A DNA stretch of 64,000 nt. Origin: JAJTFA01 sp051715425 (GTDB lineage Bacteria > Bacteroidota > Bacteroidia > UKL13-3). The stretch covers positions 62,001 to 126,000 of the forward strand of contig JBPXJS010000041.1 in assembly GCA_051715425.1 (NCBI GenBank), given 5' to 3'. Positions 1 to 9,500 of the stretch are shown here, in pieces. The translations under genes and the position numbers were made by a program. The notes under the pieces were generated by a model. The model saw only the letters and a program-made list of their open reading frames with translations. It was not told where the DNA came from and did no database searches. The first letter of the stretch is position 1; the number at the start of each line of letters is the position of its first letter.

Positions 1-852
1 CAAAAGGCAACTGATTATAACCAGCTTATTAAAACACGGCTTACCTTTCTGGTGGTATTCTCTGCCGTTATTACTTATTTAACAGCTTCAAAAGGTGCTC
101 ATATCAATTGGTTTGAGGTAATGATGTTGGCAATAGGCGGTACATTGGTGGTAGGTGCCTCCAACGGAATTAACCAGATTATTGAAAAAGATTTTGACAA
201 ACTGATGGTGCGTACAGCCAACAGACCTGTTGCTACCAACAGAATGAGTGTAAACGAAGCTGCAATGGCCAGTATCCTTATGGGAGTTGCAGGTGTTGCT
301 ATTATTGCTCTTTTCCTCAATCCTTTGTGTGCGTGGCTCTCCTTTGCATCACTTGTTTCATATGCATTTATCTATACCCCGCTAAAAAGAATTTCTCCTA
401 TATCTGTTTTTGTTGGCGCATTTCCTGGTGCTTTCCCTCCTCTTTTAGGTTGGGTGGCTTACAGCGGAACCATTACCACCGAAGCCATCATTTTCTTTGG
501 GGTTCAGTTTTTCTGGCAATTCCCTCACTTCTGGAGCATTGCATGGATTCTGGATGACGATTACAAACGTGCCGGATTTAAAATGTTACCGGTGTATGGC
601 CGCAACAAGAAAAGTGCCTTTCAGGTGCTCATTTTTACACTAATGTTGCTTCCTATTGGTTTTTTGCCAACCATGGAAGGTTATACCGGCATGGCATCCG
701 GTATTATAAGCATTGGTGCAGCACTGATGCTTACCTGGTACGCCATCAAATTGTATCGCAGTTGTGAAAATGCCGATGCAAAAAAACTGATGTTCGCATC
801 CTTTATTTATTTACCACTGGTTCAGATTGCTTATTTAATTGATAAGATATGA
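1..852 (+). CDS. ctaB: Protohaem IX farnesyltransferase (haem O synthase), 5' partial
   Basis: UbiA-family inner-membrane prenyltransferase that converts haem B to haem O for the cytochrome oxidase made downstream. The frame is open from base 1 (it reads QKATDYNQLIKTRLTFLVVF), so the true start lies left of the window; the GTG at 52 is internal. The family's polyprenyl-diphosphate/Mg site is visible as NGINQIIEKDFDKLM followed by RTANRP, and the second acidic loop as WILDDDYKRAGFKM. Several hydrophobic segments follow, ending in a last helix that reads FASFIYLPLVQIAYLI. The stop codon overlaps the ATG of the next gene (ATGA), which suggests translational coupling in a cox operon. The identification is secure; only the N-terminus is missing. 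Confidence 0.95.
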   Translation, partial: QKATDYNQLIKTRLTFLVVFSAVITYLTASKGAHINWFEVMMLAIGGTLVVGASNGINQIIEKDFDKLMVRTANRPVATNRMSVNEAAMASILMGVAGVAIIALFLNPLCAWLSFASLVSYAFIYTPLKRISPISVFVGAFPGAFPPLLGWVAYSGTITTEAIIFFGVQFFWQFPHFWSIAWILDDDYKRAGFKMLPVYGRNKKSAFQVLIFTLMLLPIGFLPTMEGYTGMASGIISIGAALMLTWYAIKLYRSCENADAKKLMFASFIYLPLVQIAYLIDKI

Positions 853-1436
853 TTTCCCAAACAGTAAAACAGATGAAGCAACATAATGATCCTGAATATG
901 TGATTAACCCGAAGAAATTTGTGTTATGGCTTCTTATTGTTGCCAGTGTAATGCTCTTTGCCGGATTTACCAGTGCCTATATTGTAAGGCAGGGTGAGGG
1001 CAACTGGAGGGTGTTTGAATTGCCTTCCCTGTTTACGGTGAATACCATCATTATTGCGGTAAGCTCCATTTTTATGCAATGGGCTTATATGGCTGCAAAA
1101 AAAGATGAATTAGGCCAGATCAAAATAGCACTTGCTATTACATTGGCTCTTGGCCTGGCATTTGTGGCCGGACAATGGTTTGCTTATAAGGAATTGGTAC
1201 AAAATAACGTATACCTTTCCGGCAATCCTTCCGAGTCTTTTGTTTATATCATTTCATTTATGCACCTGCTGCATATTGTTGGAGGAATTGTTTTTGTGCT
1301 GGTTACTTTTATTAAATCACTTCAACTAAACATTCATAAAAAGAATTTACTTACTATAAGTTTATGCAATACATACTGGCATTTTCTGGGTATACTGTGG
1401 ATTTACCTGTTTGTATTTTTTCAACTAAACCGATAA
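849..1436 (+). CDS. Cytochrome c oxidase subunit III family protein (first copy)
   Basis: A 195-residue integral membrane protein of the haem-copper oxidase subunit III family. About five hydrophobic segments are seen, starting at residues 25-45 (FVLWLLIVASVMLFAGFTSA). The family signature appears as HLLHIVGGIVF near residue 140 and the terminal NTYWHFLGILWIYLFVFFQL. It is shorter than the second copy directly downstream, as is usual for Bacteroidota oxidase operons with two subunit III paralogues. The ATG overlaps the ctaB stop by 4 nt and the next gene starts 22 nt downstream. It probably packs against subunit I of the caa3-type oxidase. Which of the two copies is the canonical subunit III is inferred from length only. 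Confidence 0.9.
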   Translation: MISQTVKQMKQHNDPEYVINPKKFVLWLLIVASVMLFAGFTSAYIVRQGEGNWRVFELPSLFTVNTIIIAVSSIFMQWAYMAAKKDELGQIKIALAITLALGLAFVAGQWFAYKELVQNNVYLSGNPSESFVYIISFMHLLHIVGGIVFVLVTFIKSLQLNIHKKNLLTISLCNTYWHFLGILWIYLFVFFQLNR

Positions 1437-1458
1437 TAATAACAGAATAATAACTGCT

Positions 1459-2214
1459 ATGGCAAACACTACAACACTAACAACTGGCAAACAGAACATC
1501 TGGGGAGGCGGCAAATCTCCTTTCAGCGTTAGTTATGGTAAACTGATGATGTGGATTTTCCTCTTATCAGATGCATTTACCTTTTCTTCATTACTAACCG
1601 CATACGGATTTATCCGCTACAGTTTTCCTGCATCGCAGGCAAATGAAATTGTTAAACCTATGTCACATGTGTCTGATCATTTTGTGGAAGAAATGCAACA
1701 TGCAGGTTTATTCTCTACAGAACATTGGCCTTTGCCTGAATTGGTTTTTAACCATTTCCCCTTCATTCATGGCATTCACTTACCATTGTTCTTCGTAAGT
1801 TTAATGACGTTTATTCTCATTTTTAGTTCTGTAACCATGGTGCTTGCTGTAGAAGCAGGACACCGGATGGCCAAGAAAGAAGTAGCCAACTACATGGTTC
1901 TTACTATTATTGGTGGCGCTGCGTTCCTTGGTTGCCAGGCTTGGGAGTGGACACAGTTTATTACAGAAGGTGCATCACTGCATGGCAATCCGTTTGGCCC
2001 AACAGCGTTTGCTGCTCTCTTCTTTATTGTAACAGGGTTTCACGGATTTCACGTATTTTCAGGGGTTGTTATCAATATCATTATCTATCTAAATGTACTA
2101 TCCGGAACCTATGAAAAACGTGGCCATTATGAAATGGTGGAAAAAGTAGGATTATACTGGCACTTTGTAGATCTTGTTTGGGTATTCGTATTTACCTTCT
2201 TTTACCTCATCTGA
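1459..2214 (+). CDS. Cytochrome c oxidase subunit III (second copy)
   Basis: A 251-residue membrane protein of the subunit III family. It carries the motif block AAFLGCQAWEWTQFI, GFHGFHVFSGVVINI and the terminal YWHFVDLVWVFVFTFFYL, which are standard subunit III signatures. It has an extra loop at residues 60-95 between its first helices (HVSDHFVEEMQHAGLF region) that the first copy lacks. It lies in the same operon with short spacing on both sides. It contributes to the membrane core of the terminal oxidase and does not bind metals. The protein begins at the ATG after a short gap, with no strong ribosome-binding sequence, as is common in Bacteroidota. Confidence 0.93.
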   Translation: MANTTTLTTGKQNIWGGGKSPFSVSYGKLMMWIFLLSDAFTFSSLLTAYGFIRYSFPASQANEIVKPMSHVSDHFVEEMQHAGLFSTEHWPLPELVFNHFPFIHGIHLPLFFVSLMTFILIFSSVTMVLAVEAGHRMAKKEVANYMVLTIIGGAAFLGCQAWEWTQFITEGASLHGNPFGPTAFAALFFIVTGFHGFHVFSGVVINIIIYLNVLSGTYEKRGHYEMVEKVGLYWHFVDLVWVFVFTFFYLI

Positions 2215-2258
2215 TCATTAACATATTATTTCAATTACCATCGCTAAACAATATTAAA

Positions 2259-2582
2259 ATGGAACATTCTGAACATTTAGAACACACCGAAACGCCTTCA
2301 AATATGAAGCAGCAAATATGGAAAACATTTTGGATCCTGTTTGCGCTTACCATCGTGGATATTGCTTTGTATTTTATGTTGCTGAGTACTCATTCCATGT
2401 GGAAAAATGTGCTCTTCATTTTACTTGGCATCCTTAAAGCCTTTTATATTGTGGGTGTATTTATGCACATGAAATTTGAGCGTAAGTGGCTCGTAAACTT
2501 TATTATTTATCCCATGTTGTTTGTTGTGTTTCTGGTAATCCTAATGCTTATTGAAGGAGACTTCACCGGAATGGTGAGATAG
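2259..2582 (+). CDS. Cytochrome c oxidase subunit IV (CoxIV/caa3-type) family protein
   Basis: A small protein of 107 residues with a His/Glu-rich cytosolic N-terminus (MEHSEHLEHTETPS) and three hydrophobic segments, about residues 22-43, 48-67 and 78-98. The second contains KAFYIVGVFMHMKFE, the recognisable signature of the bacterial subunit IV (PF03626) family. The ATG at 2259 is preferred over an in-frame upstream start at 2178 because that start would overlap subunit III by 36 nt and would place a non-conserved hydrophobic stretch in front. It is an accessory subunit of the same oxidase. Confidence 0.9.
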   Translation: MEHSEHLEHTETPSNMKQQIWKTFWILFALTIVDIALYFMLLSTHSMWKNVLFILLGILKAFYIVGVFMHMKFERKWLVNFIIYPMLFVVFLVILMLIEGDFTGMVR

Positions 2583-2592
2583 GTAGGAATTG

Positions 2593-3252
2593 ATGAGAAG
2601 CAACAAGGTTATTTTTACAGTATTGGGACTCATTGCAGTCCCAATTCTTATTTTCTACATTTTCAATGCAGGCGAACAGCGCTTTAATTCACTCCCGTAT
2701 TTAGGCGAAAGAATTGAACCAAATGGTGCAGATATTAAAGATACTATTTACTACACCGTTCCGGATTTTAAACTGATAGCACACACAGGCGAAACCATTA
2801 CCAATAGCAATACCGATGGCAATATTTATATCGCCAATTTCTTTTTTGCTTCCTGTAAGGATGTTTGCCCTAAAATGAATGCCAAGGTAGAAACCATACT
2901 TACCAAACTGGCCGAGTATAAAAACGTAAAAATTCTCTCCCACACGGTTGATCCGGAAAATGACAGCGTGCCTGTTTTGGCCGAATATGCAAAAAAATAC
3001 AAAGCCGGGCCCGGCCAATGGTATTTTCTTACAGGAAATAAAGACGACATTTTTAAAGCAGGACAAGGTTATTTATTACCGGTTTCTATAGAAGACAAAA
3101 CAATTGACCATTCTCAACAGTTAATTCTGGTAGATCAGAAAAGACATATCCGAGGCATTTATGATGGCCTGGATGATAAAGACATTAAACGTATTAAAGA
3201 AGATATAAAAGTATTGCTGTATGACGAACTCAAAGCAAAACATGCTCAATAA
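2593..3252 (+). CDS. SCO1/SenC family copper chaperone
   Basis: A 219-residue protein with one N-terminal membrane anchor (residues 6-25) and a periplasmic thioredoxin-fold domain. The copper-binding CxxxC is in FFASCKDVCPKM, and the distal conserved histidine is in DHSQQLILVD. Sco proteins deliver copper to the CuA centre of cytochrome oxidase subunit II, which fits the operon. The ATG at 2593 is chosen over the TTG at 2590; the sequence AGGTAGG just upstream is a plausible ribosome-binding site. The 3' end overlaps the next gene by 11 nt. Confidence 0.93.
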   Translation: MRSNKVIFTVLGLIAVPILIFYIFNAGEQRFNSLPYLGERIEPNGADIKDTIYYTVPDFKLIAHTGETITNSNTDGNIYIANFFFASCKDVCPKMNAKVETILTKLAEYKNVKILSHTVDPENDSVPVLAEYAKKYKAGPGQWYFLTGNKDDIFKAGQGYLLPVSIEDKTIDHSQQLILVDQKRHIRGIYDGLDDKDIKRIKEDIKVLLYDELKAKHAQ

Positions 3253-3778
3253 TGATAAGCTGTATTTCAGAATAGTAATGGTGATATCCATAGTGGTTTT
3301 TGCCGCTGTGGTGATTCTTAACCGAAAGGTGCTGCCTAAGCCCGAAATAATCCCCGACTTTGCCTATTTCCTCCCAAAACTAAATGCCATACTAAATGGT
3401 ACCTGCAGTGTGCTGTTGCTAATTTCCCTGTATTTTATCAAACAAAAAAACATACAGGCACATAAAACAACCAATATCATCACCTTTATTCTCTCCAGCC
3501 TGTTTCTGGTTAGTTATATCCTGTTCCATTTTTATGCAGATGAAACCAAATTTCCGGCAGATAGCCCGATAAGACCGCTTTATTTAATCATACTTATCAG
3601 CCATATTATTCTGGCAGCCGGGGTGCTTCCCCTCATTCTGCTTTCCTTTTATCATGGATTGCATATGAACGTTGAAAAACACCGCAAACTGGTTCGGTTT
3701 GCTTACCCCATTTGGCTTTATGTAACCGTTACAGGAGTAATTGTTTACCTGATGATTTCCCCTTACTACACATTCTGA
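3242..3778 (+). CDS. DUF420 family membrane protein (probable cytochrome oxidase assembly)
   Basis: A 178-residue protein with five hydrophobic segments. Conserved histidines typical of DUF420 are seen in AHKTTNII, SYILFHFYAD, ISHIILA and GLHMNVEKHRKLVRFAYPIW. DUF420 proteins (CtaM in Gram-positive bacteria) sit in cytochrome oxidase operons and are implicated in oxidase maturation, so the assignment follows both sequence and neighbours. The ATG at 3242 is in frame and overlaps the sco gene by 11 nt; an earlier alternative codon at 3221 would extend further into sco. The exact biochemical function is not known from sequence. Confidence 0.88.
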   Translation: MLNNDKLYFRIVMVISIVVFAAVVILNRKVLPKPEIIPDFAYFLPKLNAILNGTCSVLLLISLYFIKQKNIQAHKTTNIITFILSSLFLVSYILFHFYADETKFPADSPIRPLYLIILISHIILAAGVLPLILLSFYHGLHMNVEKHRKLVRFAYPIWLYVTVTGVIVYLMISPYYTF

Positions 3779-3822
3779 TTTATATCATCTTTTTGGAAAG
3801 GAATAATTGTACATTTGTGTCC

Positions 3823-4065
3823 ATGAAAAAAGGATGGGTATTTTTGCTTGTTATTTCCCTGATTTTAGTAGCAGGAGATGTGATGGCACAATGTCCGATG
3901 TGTAAAACCGCTTTGAGCAGCGCACGTGATAATGGCTCTCAGGTGGGCAGTTCATTAAACAACGGCATATTGTATTTATTGGCGCTTCCATATACTGTTA
4001 TTACCGTTTTCGGTATCATCTGGTACAGAAACATGAAACAGCGCAAAAAACAAGGACTCGCCTGA
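3823..4065 (+). CDS. Small CPMC-motif membrane protein of the cox operon
   Basis: An 80-residue protein: a signal peptide (KKGWVFLLVISLILVAGDVMAQ), then CPMCKTALSSARDNGS at the mature N-terminus, a membrane helix (residues about 46-66) and a basic tail (KQRKKQG). The CPMC pair next to the signal cleavage site could bind metal or be redox active. I know this as a type of short protein that travels with oxidase genes in Bacteroidota but have no named function. The start at 3823 is chosen because it gives the signal peptide; an in-frame start at 3712 would lie inside the preceding gene. The stop is followed by the DUF983 ATG after one base. Confidence 0.8.
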   Translation: MKKGWVFLLVISLILVAGDVMAQCPMCKTALSSARDNGSQVGSSLNNGILYLLALPYTVITVFGIIWYRNMKQRKKQGLA

Positions 4066-4066
4066 T

Positions 4067-4459
4067 ATGTGTGACAAATATACCCCAGGCAAATACAATG
4101 CTATTATACAAGGCAAATGCCCAAGATGCCGCAGCGGTAAAATGTTTTCTAAGCCTGCATTAAGCACCGGTTTTATGGAAATGTTCGATTATTGCCCGGT
4201 ATGTAACCTGAAATACGAAATAGAACCAGGCTTTTTTTGGGGAGCTATGTATGTAAGTTATGCCATCTCCTGCGCTATTCTACTTACCCTCGGTGGTGCT
4301 ACACTGATTATTTTAGACGACCCTGACTTCTGGGTTTATATTGCCATTATTATTCCCGTTTTTATTCTGGCTTCGCCTCTTACCTACCGTTATTCCCGTA
4401 TACTCATGTTATACTGGTTTTCTCCCGTTAGGTTTGAAGAGCAATACGCCAATAAATAA
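4067..4459 (+). CDS. DUF983 family protein
   Basis: A 130-residue protein with an N-terminal zinc-ribbon-like cysteine set (GKCPRCRSGKMF and DYCPVCNLKYE, residues about 24-50) followed by two hydrophobic segments (about 65-87 and 92-115). This is the layout of the DUF983 family, often encoded beside cytochrome oxidase genes in Proteobacteria and Bacteroidota. Its role is unproven; the four cysteines suggest metal binding on the cytosolic side. It closes the cox operon with an ATG one base after the previous stop. Confidence 0.85.
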   Translation: MCDKYTPGKYNAIIQGKCPRCRSGKMFSKPALSTGFMEMFDYCPVCNLKYEIEPGFFWGAMYVSYAISCAILLTLGGATLIILDDPDFWVYIAIIIPVFILASPLTYRYSRILMLYWFSPVRFEEQYANK

Positions 4460-4503
4460 AACTTCGTTTCCCCTTATATTTGATTAACCCTAATCTGGCT
4501 TTT

Positions 4504-4893
4504 ATGCTAAAGCTTAACCGTGTTCATCATATTGCCATCATTTGCAGCAACTATCAACAGTCTAAAGATTTTTATACCAGTATACTTGGATTGGAAGTTT
4601 TAAATGAAACTTACCGGAGCGAAAGAAAATCATATAAGCTGGACCTTCTTCTAAACGGAGCATATACCATTGAGCTGTTCTCCTTTCCCGATCCACCTGC
4701 ACGCAATTCCCGGCCGGAAGCCACCGGGCTAAGGCACCTGGCCTTTGAGGTAGACAATCTGGATATGGCCATTCAGGAATTAAATAACAAGGGAATAATA
4801 GCAGAACCCATAAGAACCGATGAATTTACCAATAAGCGGTTTAGCTTTATTGCCGATCCTGACGGCCTGCCCATTGAGTTTTATGAGCGTTAG
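4504..4893 (+). CDS. VOC family protein (glyoxalase/bleomycin-resistance superfamily)
   Basis: A 129-residue single-domain VOC metalloenzyme. Metal-ligand-type positions are visible in RVHHIAIIC (His), YTIELFSF (Glu), GLRHLAFEV (His) and DGLPIEFYER (Glu), the pattern of glyoxalase I-like proteins of the YaeR type. The substrate cannot be told from sequence. The ATG at 4504 gives the normal family N-terminus; an upstream TTG at 4480 adds eight residues without support. It converges on the asparaginase II gene, overlapping it by 4 nt at the stop codons. It may be read through from the cox operon, 44 nt upstream. Confidence 0.85.
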   Translation: MLKLNRVHHIAIICSNYQQSKDFYTSILGLEVLNETYRSERKSYKLDLLLNGAYTIELFSFPDPPARNSRPEATGLRHLAFEVDNLDMAIQELNNKGIIAEPIRTDEFTNKRFSFIADPDGLPIEFYER

Positions 4894-5933
4894 CTGAAAG
4901 AGGGCATACCATCAAACAGCCCCTTAACGGTAATTATTTCGCCTGTTTCAAACCTATTGAAATTGGTTAGTGTTTCCTCCACATAATGATGAAGTGGCTT
5001 TAATTGATCCGCTGTAAACATTCCTGTGGCCTCAACAAAAGATTGTGCTACATTGTATTGAGGAAGCATTTTTCCATCATCAATCTTTATACAAACTCCC
5101 ATTTTTTTATTGGTGAGTGCTAAACAAAAAATTCCTTCAGCACCTGTTTTTCCAATAATATCAGGAGCTGTTATCTGGATCAGATCTGTGCAGTATCTCT
5201 TGCTCCCTGCTACCATAAAGGGATAAGCACTTACAGCATCAATCACCATTCTGCAGGCACGCTGCCTTGCTTCACTAAATGTTTCCGGAGCTGTTATATT
5301 CTTATATGCCAATGCCTGATTGTACACCGGCACTGAAAATATGGGTGCAGAACATCCATCTAAAGCAATAGTCATTTGCTCTGCCGGATACTCATACATA
5401 GCCGCACAGGCTTCCATAATCAACTGTTGGATGTGATGTGAGGGATTGATATAATCTTTTGTATCAGTTCCTGTAAGCTTACACAAAGCCAGCATACCCG
5501 CATGTTTGCCCGAACAATTATTATGAATATGCTGAGGTTTTACATTGTTCCTGATCAGTTCATCTGCATCCTTTTTTGATGTGGGATACTGTGGGCCACA
5601 AAAAAGATGATCCTTACTTTCTCCAATTTTTTCCAGTATGGATTGCACCACACACAAATGCTCAGGCTCCGCATTATGAGAGCCGCACATCACTGCAATT
5701 TCTTCGAGGGTAAAACCAAATTTTTCAACCCCACCCAATTCTATCAGCGGAAGCACCTGCAAGAGTTTCATGGCACTTCTGGGGTAGCACAATTGCTGTA
5801 TATCTCCTTTGCTAAAAATAACTTCACCCTTTTGATCAACCACACAAATTACACCCCTGTGAAAACTTTCAAGCACACCTGCTCGGTAAACCTCTACCAA
5901 TATGGGATTAGACATATCTGTTTTTTTATTCAT
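4890..5933 (-). CDS. Asparaginase II family protein (PF06089 type)
   Basis: A 347-residue protein that matches the thermolabile asparaginase family first described in Rhizobium and unrelated to the classical bacterial asparaginases. Recognisable blocks are NPILVEVYRAGVLES, HRGVICVVD, YPRSAMKLLQ, MCGSHNAEPEH, NNCSGKHAGMLALC and GTDTKDYINP. It is expected to hydrolyse asparagine to aspartate and ammonia, or a related amide, in the cytosol. The gene overlaps the upstream YrdC/YciO gene by 8 nt; a second ATG six codons in (5915) is also possible. Last gene of a minus-strand run from 11365. Family membership is firm, substrate is inferred. Confidence 0.88.
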   Translation of the reverse strand: MNKKTDMSNPILVEVYRAGVLESFHRGVICVVDQKGEVIFSKGDIQQLCYPRSAMKLLQVLPLIELGGVEKFGFTLEEIAVMCGSHNAEPEHLCVVQSILEKIGESKDHLFCGPQYPTSKKDADELIRNNVKPQHIHNNCSGKHAGMLALCKLTGTDTKDYINPSHHIQQLIMEACAAMYEYPAEQMTIALDGCSAPIFSVPVYNQALAYKNITAPETFSEARQRACRMVIDAVSAYPFMVAGSKRYCTDLIQITAPDIIGKTGAEGIFCLALTNKKMGVCIKIDDGKMLPQYNVAQSFVEATGMFTADQLKPLHHYVEETLTNFNRFETGEIITVKGLFDGMPSFS

Positions 5934-6540
5934 TTAAAATTCCTTTACCCGATCTGATTACAACCGGTTCCCCTTCGCTGCAATCAATAACAGTTGAAGG
6001 AATATTTCCACCGGGACCGCCATCAAGTACACACTCCACCTGGTATTCAAATTTTTCGTGCATCTCTTCCGGGTCGGTCATAAACTCAAGTATATGATCT
6101 TCGTGATGAATGGTACTCACCACCATTGGCACACCCAGCTCCGCAATAAGGGTTTGCGCAATTACATTATCCGGCACACGAATACCAATGGTCTTTTTGT
6201 TTCCGCTAAACCACCTCGTCACATTTTTATTGGCCTCCAGAATAAAAGTAAACGCTCCGGGTAAATTATTCTTCATCAAACGAAAAACAGATTTCTCCAG
6301 CGGGGCAGTAAAATCAGAGAGGTGTGAAAGATCAGAACACAATAATGAAAAATTAACCTTATCTGGTTTTTTACCTGCAATCCTGCACATTTTTTCAATT
6401 GCCTTTTTGCTGTCGAGTCTACACCCCATAGCATAAATGGTATCTGTTGGCAGTATAATTACCCCATCGTTATTTAATATGTCGAGCACCTTTTTAAGAT
6501 CGCGGATATTGGGGTTTTGCGGGTGGAGAGGTATAAGCAT
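5926..6540 (-). CDS. L-threonylcarbamoyladenylate synthase-like protein (YrdC/YciO family)
   Basis: A 204-residue YrdC-fold protein. The N-terminus has DGVIILPTDTIYAMGCRLDSKKAI, cut here to its core PTDTIYAMGC, and the segment KKPDKVNFSLLCSDLS replaces the KRP...PL motif of true Sua5/TsaC; this matches the YciO branch more closely. PGAFTFILEA and IGIRVPDN are conserved in both branches. TsaC makes the precursor of t6A in tRNAs; whether this copy does that job is uncertain, since many genomes carry a separate TsaC. It follows the SNF2 gene by 14 nt and overlaps the asparaginase gene. Confidence 0.85.
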   Translation of the reverse strand: MLIPLHPQNPNIRDLKKVLDILNNDGVIILPTDTIYAMGCRLDSKKAIEKMCRIAGKKPDKVNFSLLCSDLSHLSDFTAPLEKSVFRLMKNNLPGAFTFILEANKNVTRWFSGNKKTIGIRVPDNVIAQTLIAELGVPMVVSTIHHEDHILEFMTDPEEMHEKFEYQVECVLDGGPGGNIPSTVIDCSEGEPVVIRSGKGILNE

Positions 6541-6554
6541 AGCAAAAACGAAAG

Positions 6555-9500
6555 TTAGGAAAGTATTTCAAGAATCTCATCAATATCAATTGATTTGATA
6601 AAACTTTCTTCTGTAGTGATAATAGAATTTGCCAGCTCTTTCTTTTTATGCTGCAGTGCAAGTATTTTTTCTTCCACCGTATCTCTGGTAATAAACTTAT
6701 AGGTAAATACCGCCTTATTCTGCCCTATGCGGTGCGTGCGGTCAATGGCCTGCTGTTCAACAGCCGGATTCCACCATGGGTCTATGATAAACACATAATC
6801 AGCGGCTGTAAGGTTTAATCCAACTCCTCCGGCTTTAAGCGAAATGAGGAAAAACTTCACATCGTTATTGTGCTGAAACTCCTCCACCGCTTTTTGCCGT
6901 TGCTCATTGCTCAGGCTTCCATCAAGGTAACAGTAAGACCAACCCTTCTCATCAAAATCTTTCCTATATATATCCAGTTGTTTTACAAACTGCGAGAAAA
7001 TAAGCACCTTATGTCCTTCAGATTTTGCCGTTTCAGCCATATTCAGCACCTCATCAAATTTGCCTGATACGCCTTCGAACTTTTCATCCGTCAGTCGCGG
7101 ATGGTTGGCTATTTGCCTTAGTTTGGTAAGCCCCTGCAACAACGCAAACTGCGACCTGTTGAGTCCAACCTCCTGAATAGATTTTATAATTTCATTTCTG
7201 AAATATGATTTTACCGTTTCATAAGCATCAGCCTGCTCATCGGTCATATTGCAATACACCACCTGTTCCATTTTAGGCGGTAACTCCTGCGCCACCTGAT
7301 CTTTGGTTCTGCGCAGCACAAATGGTTTGATAATGGCCTTTAGCTGCTGCATCTTATGTACATCGTTCCCTTTTTCAATTGGGGTAACAAAACGTTCTGT
7401 AAATGCCTGCAGACTGCCAACCAGTCCGGGGTTTATAAAGGAGAGCTGGCTCCACAGTTCCTGAACACTGTTTTCAATAGGTGTGCCGGTAAGCACCAGT
7501 TTGTTTACTGCCTTTAACTGTTTAACGGCCCGCGAAGCCTGCGAGTTTGGGTTTTTGATACTCTGACTCTCATCAAGTATCACATAATTAAATTTAAACT
7601 CTTTGAGGATATCAATATCTACCCTTACCGTTCCGTATGTAGTAATGACCAGGTCATACAGCAAAAACATTTGCGGGTTTTTCTCCCGGTTTATTCCGGT
7701 ATATACCAATGTTTTTATACCTGGTGTAAACTTTTTCGACTCCTTATGCCAATTATAAACAAGGGAATTAGGAACAACTATGAGAGATGTTTTGATATAG
7801 GTTTTGGAATCGGTTCCTGCATCTGCATTTACCTGCACATCATCTGCTTCACCGGTAAACAAACTCAGTTGGGGTTTGTTCTCGCTGATTACAGTTGGCA
7901 GCATTTCTTCAATACGTTTCTGCCCTCCTGATTGCAGAAAAAGCTCCTTTTCTTTTTGCAGCAAGGCAAGTGTTTGTATCGTTTTCCCAAGCCCCATATC
8001 ATCAGCAAGGCATCCACCAAAACCGTTTTCCTTTAAAAAATAAAACCAGTCGAATCCGGCTTTCTGATATGGCCTTAATGATCCTTCAAATTTTTCAGGT
8101 AACGTTACCTCCTTAATCTGGCCGTACTCCTTCATTTTACCCAGCTTATCACTCAATCTTAAGTAGCGGCCTGTTTCATGGGTTAACTCCTCTATTAATC
8201 CCACATGGTGTTTCTCCAGTTTAATTTCTTCATCAGAAGTGGAGAACTCCAGCATTCCGGCAAGATTGCCAAACCACTCATTGGGAATTACAGCTATCTG
8301 GCCATTGGGAAGAATAAACTCTCTTTTGCCTTTGAGGATATTTTCTCTTAACGCCAGAAACGGAAAACTAAATTCACCAAACTTCACCACTGCTTTAATA
8401 TCAAACCAGTCACGCTGCTCTTTTACTTCCAGCTTAATTTCCCGGCTGCCAATAAAATATTTATTAAACTCATCGCCCTGTTCCACTTTAATATCACTCT
8501 CCTCCAGTTCGCCCACATGGTCATTCAGCCATTCCAGAAATTCATACTTATTGGTAGTTTCAAGGGGTATTAACTGATCATCAGCAATTTTTACGGTGTT
8601 TTTTGTAAGCGAAAAATAGGCTCCGGAAATTTGTGAAAGCCCCATTTTCTCAATAATTCCCTTCCGCTCTTCTTCCCAATGCCTGTCGCGTTTTACACGT
8701 ACAAAAGAGTAATCATTCCCTTTTTTCTGCACCACAGCACGCACCTGATCAGGTGAGCCATACTCAAACACGGCATTCCCGTAATGAAAAGTGAGTTTAA
8801 GTGATATTTCATCCCCATCGTATGGCTGTACCTTTAATAAGGATACCCCTTCTTCCTTTGCGGTGATAATCTTAAACCCCTCTGCATACACGTCATATTT
8901 TTCGATCAGGTGGGTAACGAATTTATTAAAGTAATTCTCTTCGGCATTCCTTGCAATCTCTATATAACGCTTATTCAGGAAGGGTTGCAGTTTTTTACCA
9001 TCTATTTCCTTTTCAAAATCAAACAAGGTATTGTTTAGTAACATCCATGCCGGGTGACAACTGATAATTCCGGCACCCTTGTACATAAACTCCACGCGCT
9101 CGCCTCCAAATTTGATGGTTGGGAAATACCGGGTGCCCTCTTCATTTCTTCTGAAATGGAACAGTACAGATGCTTTTTCATCTGCCACCAGAATTTTCTG
9201 CGAGGTTGGGTTATTGTCATTCCCCATTTTATAGATATGCTTACTTCTCAGCAGATTCAATACCTTATTTAGCCTTTGTTCTATAAAGGGCCGTATAAAA
9301 TCATTGAACAATTCCTTGCTGCAATATTTTTCGTTGCTGAAAAACTCTGCCGTTCTTATTTTTTTCTTGCCTTCGGTATAAAACTTTCTGAAAATAAAAT
9401 CATCATCCAGTTCATCTAGCATACTGATGATTTTTTCATCCTCGGTTTCGATCTTCTGATTAAAGTATGCTGACGTTTTTGAAAAGATGCGCTGGTGGGT

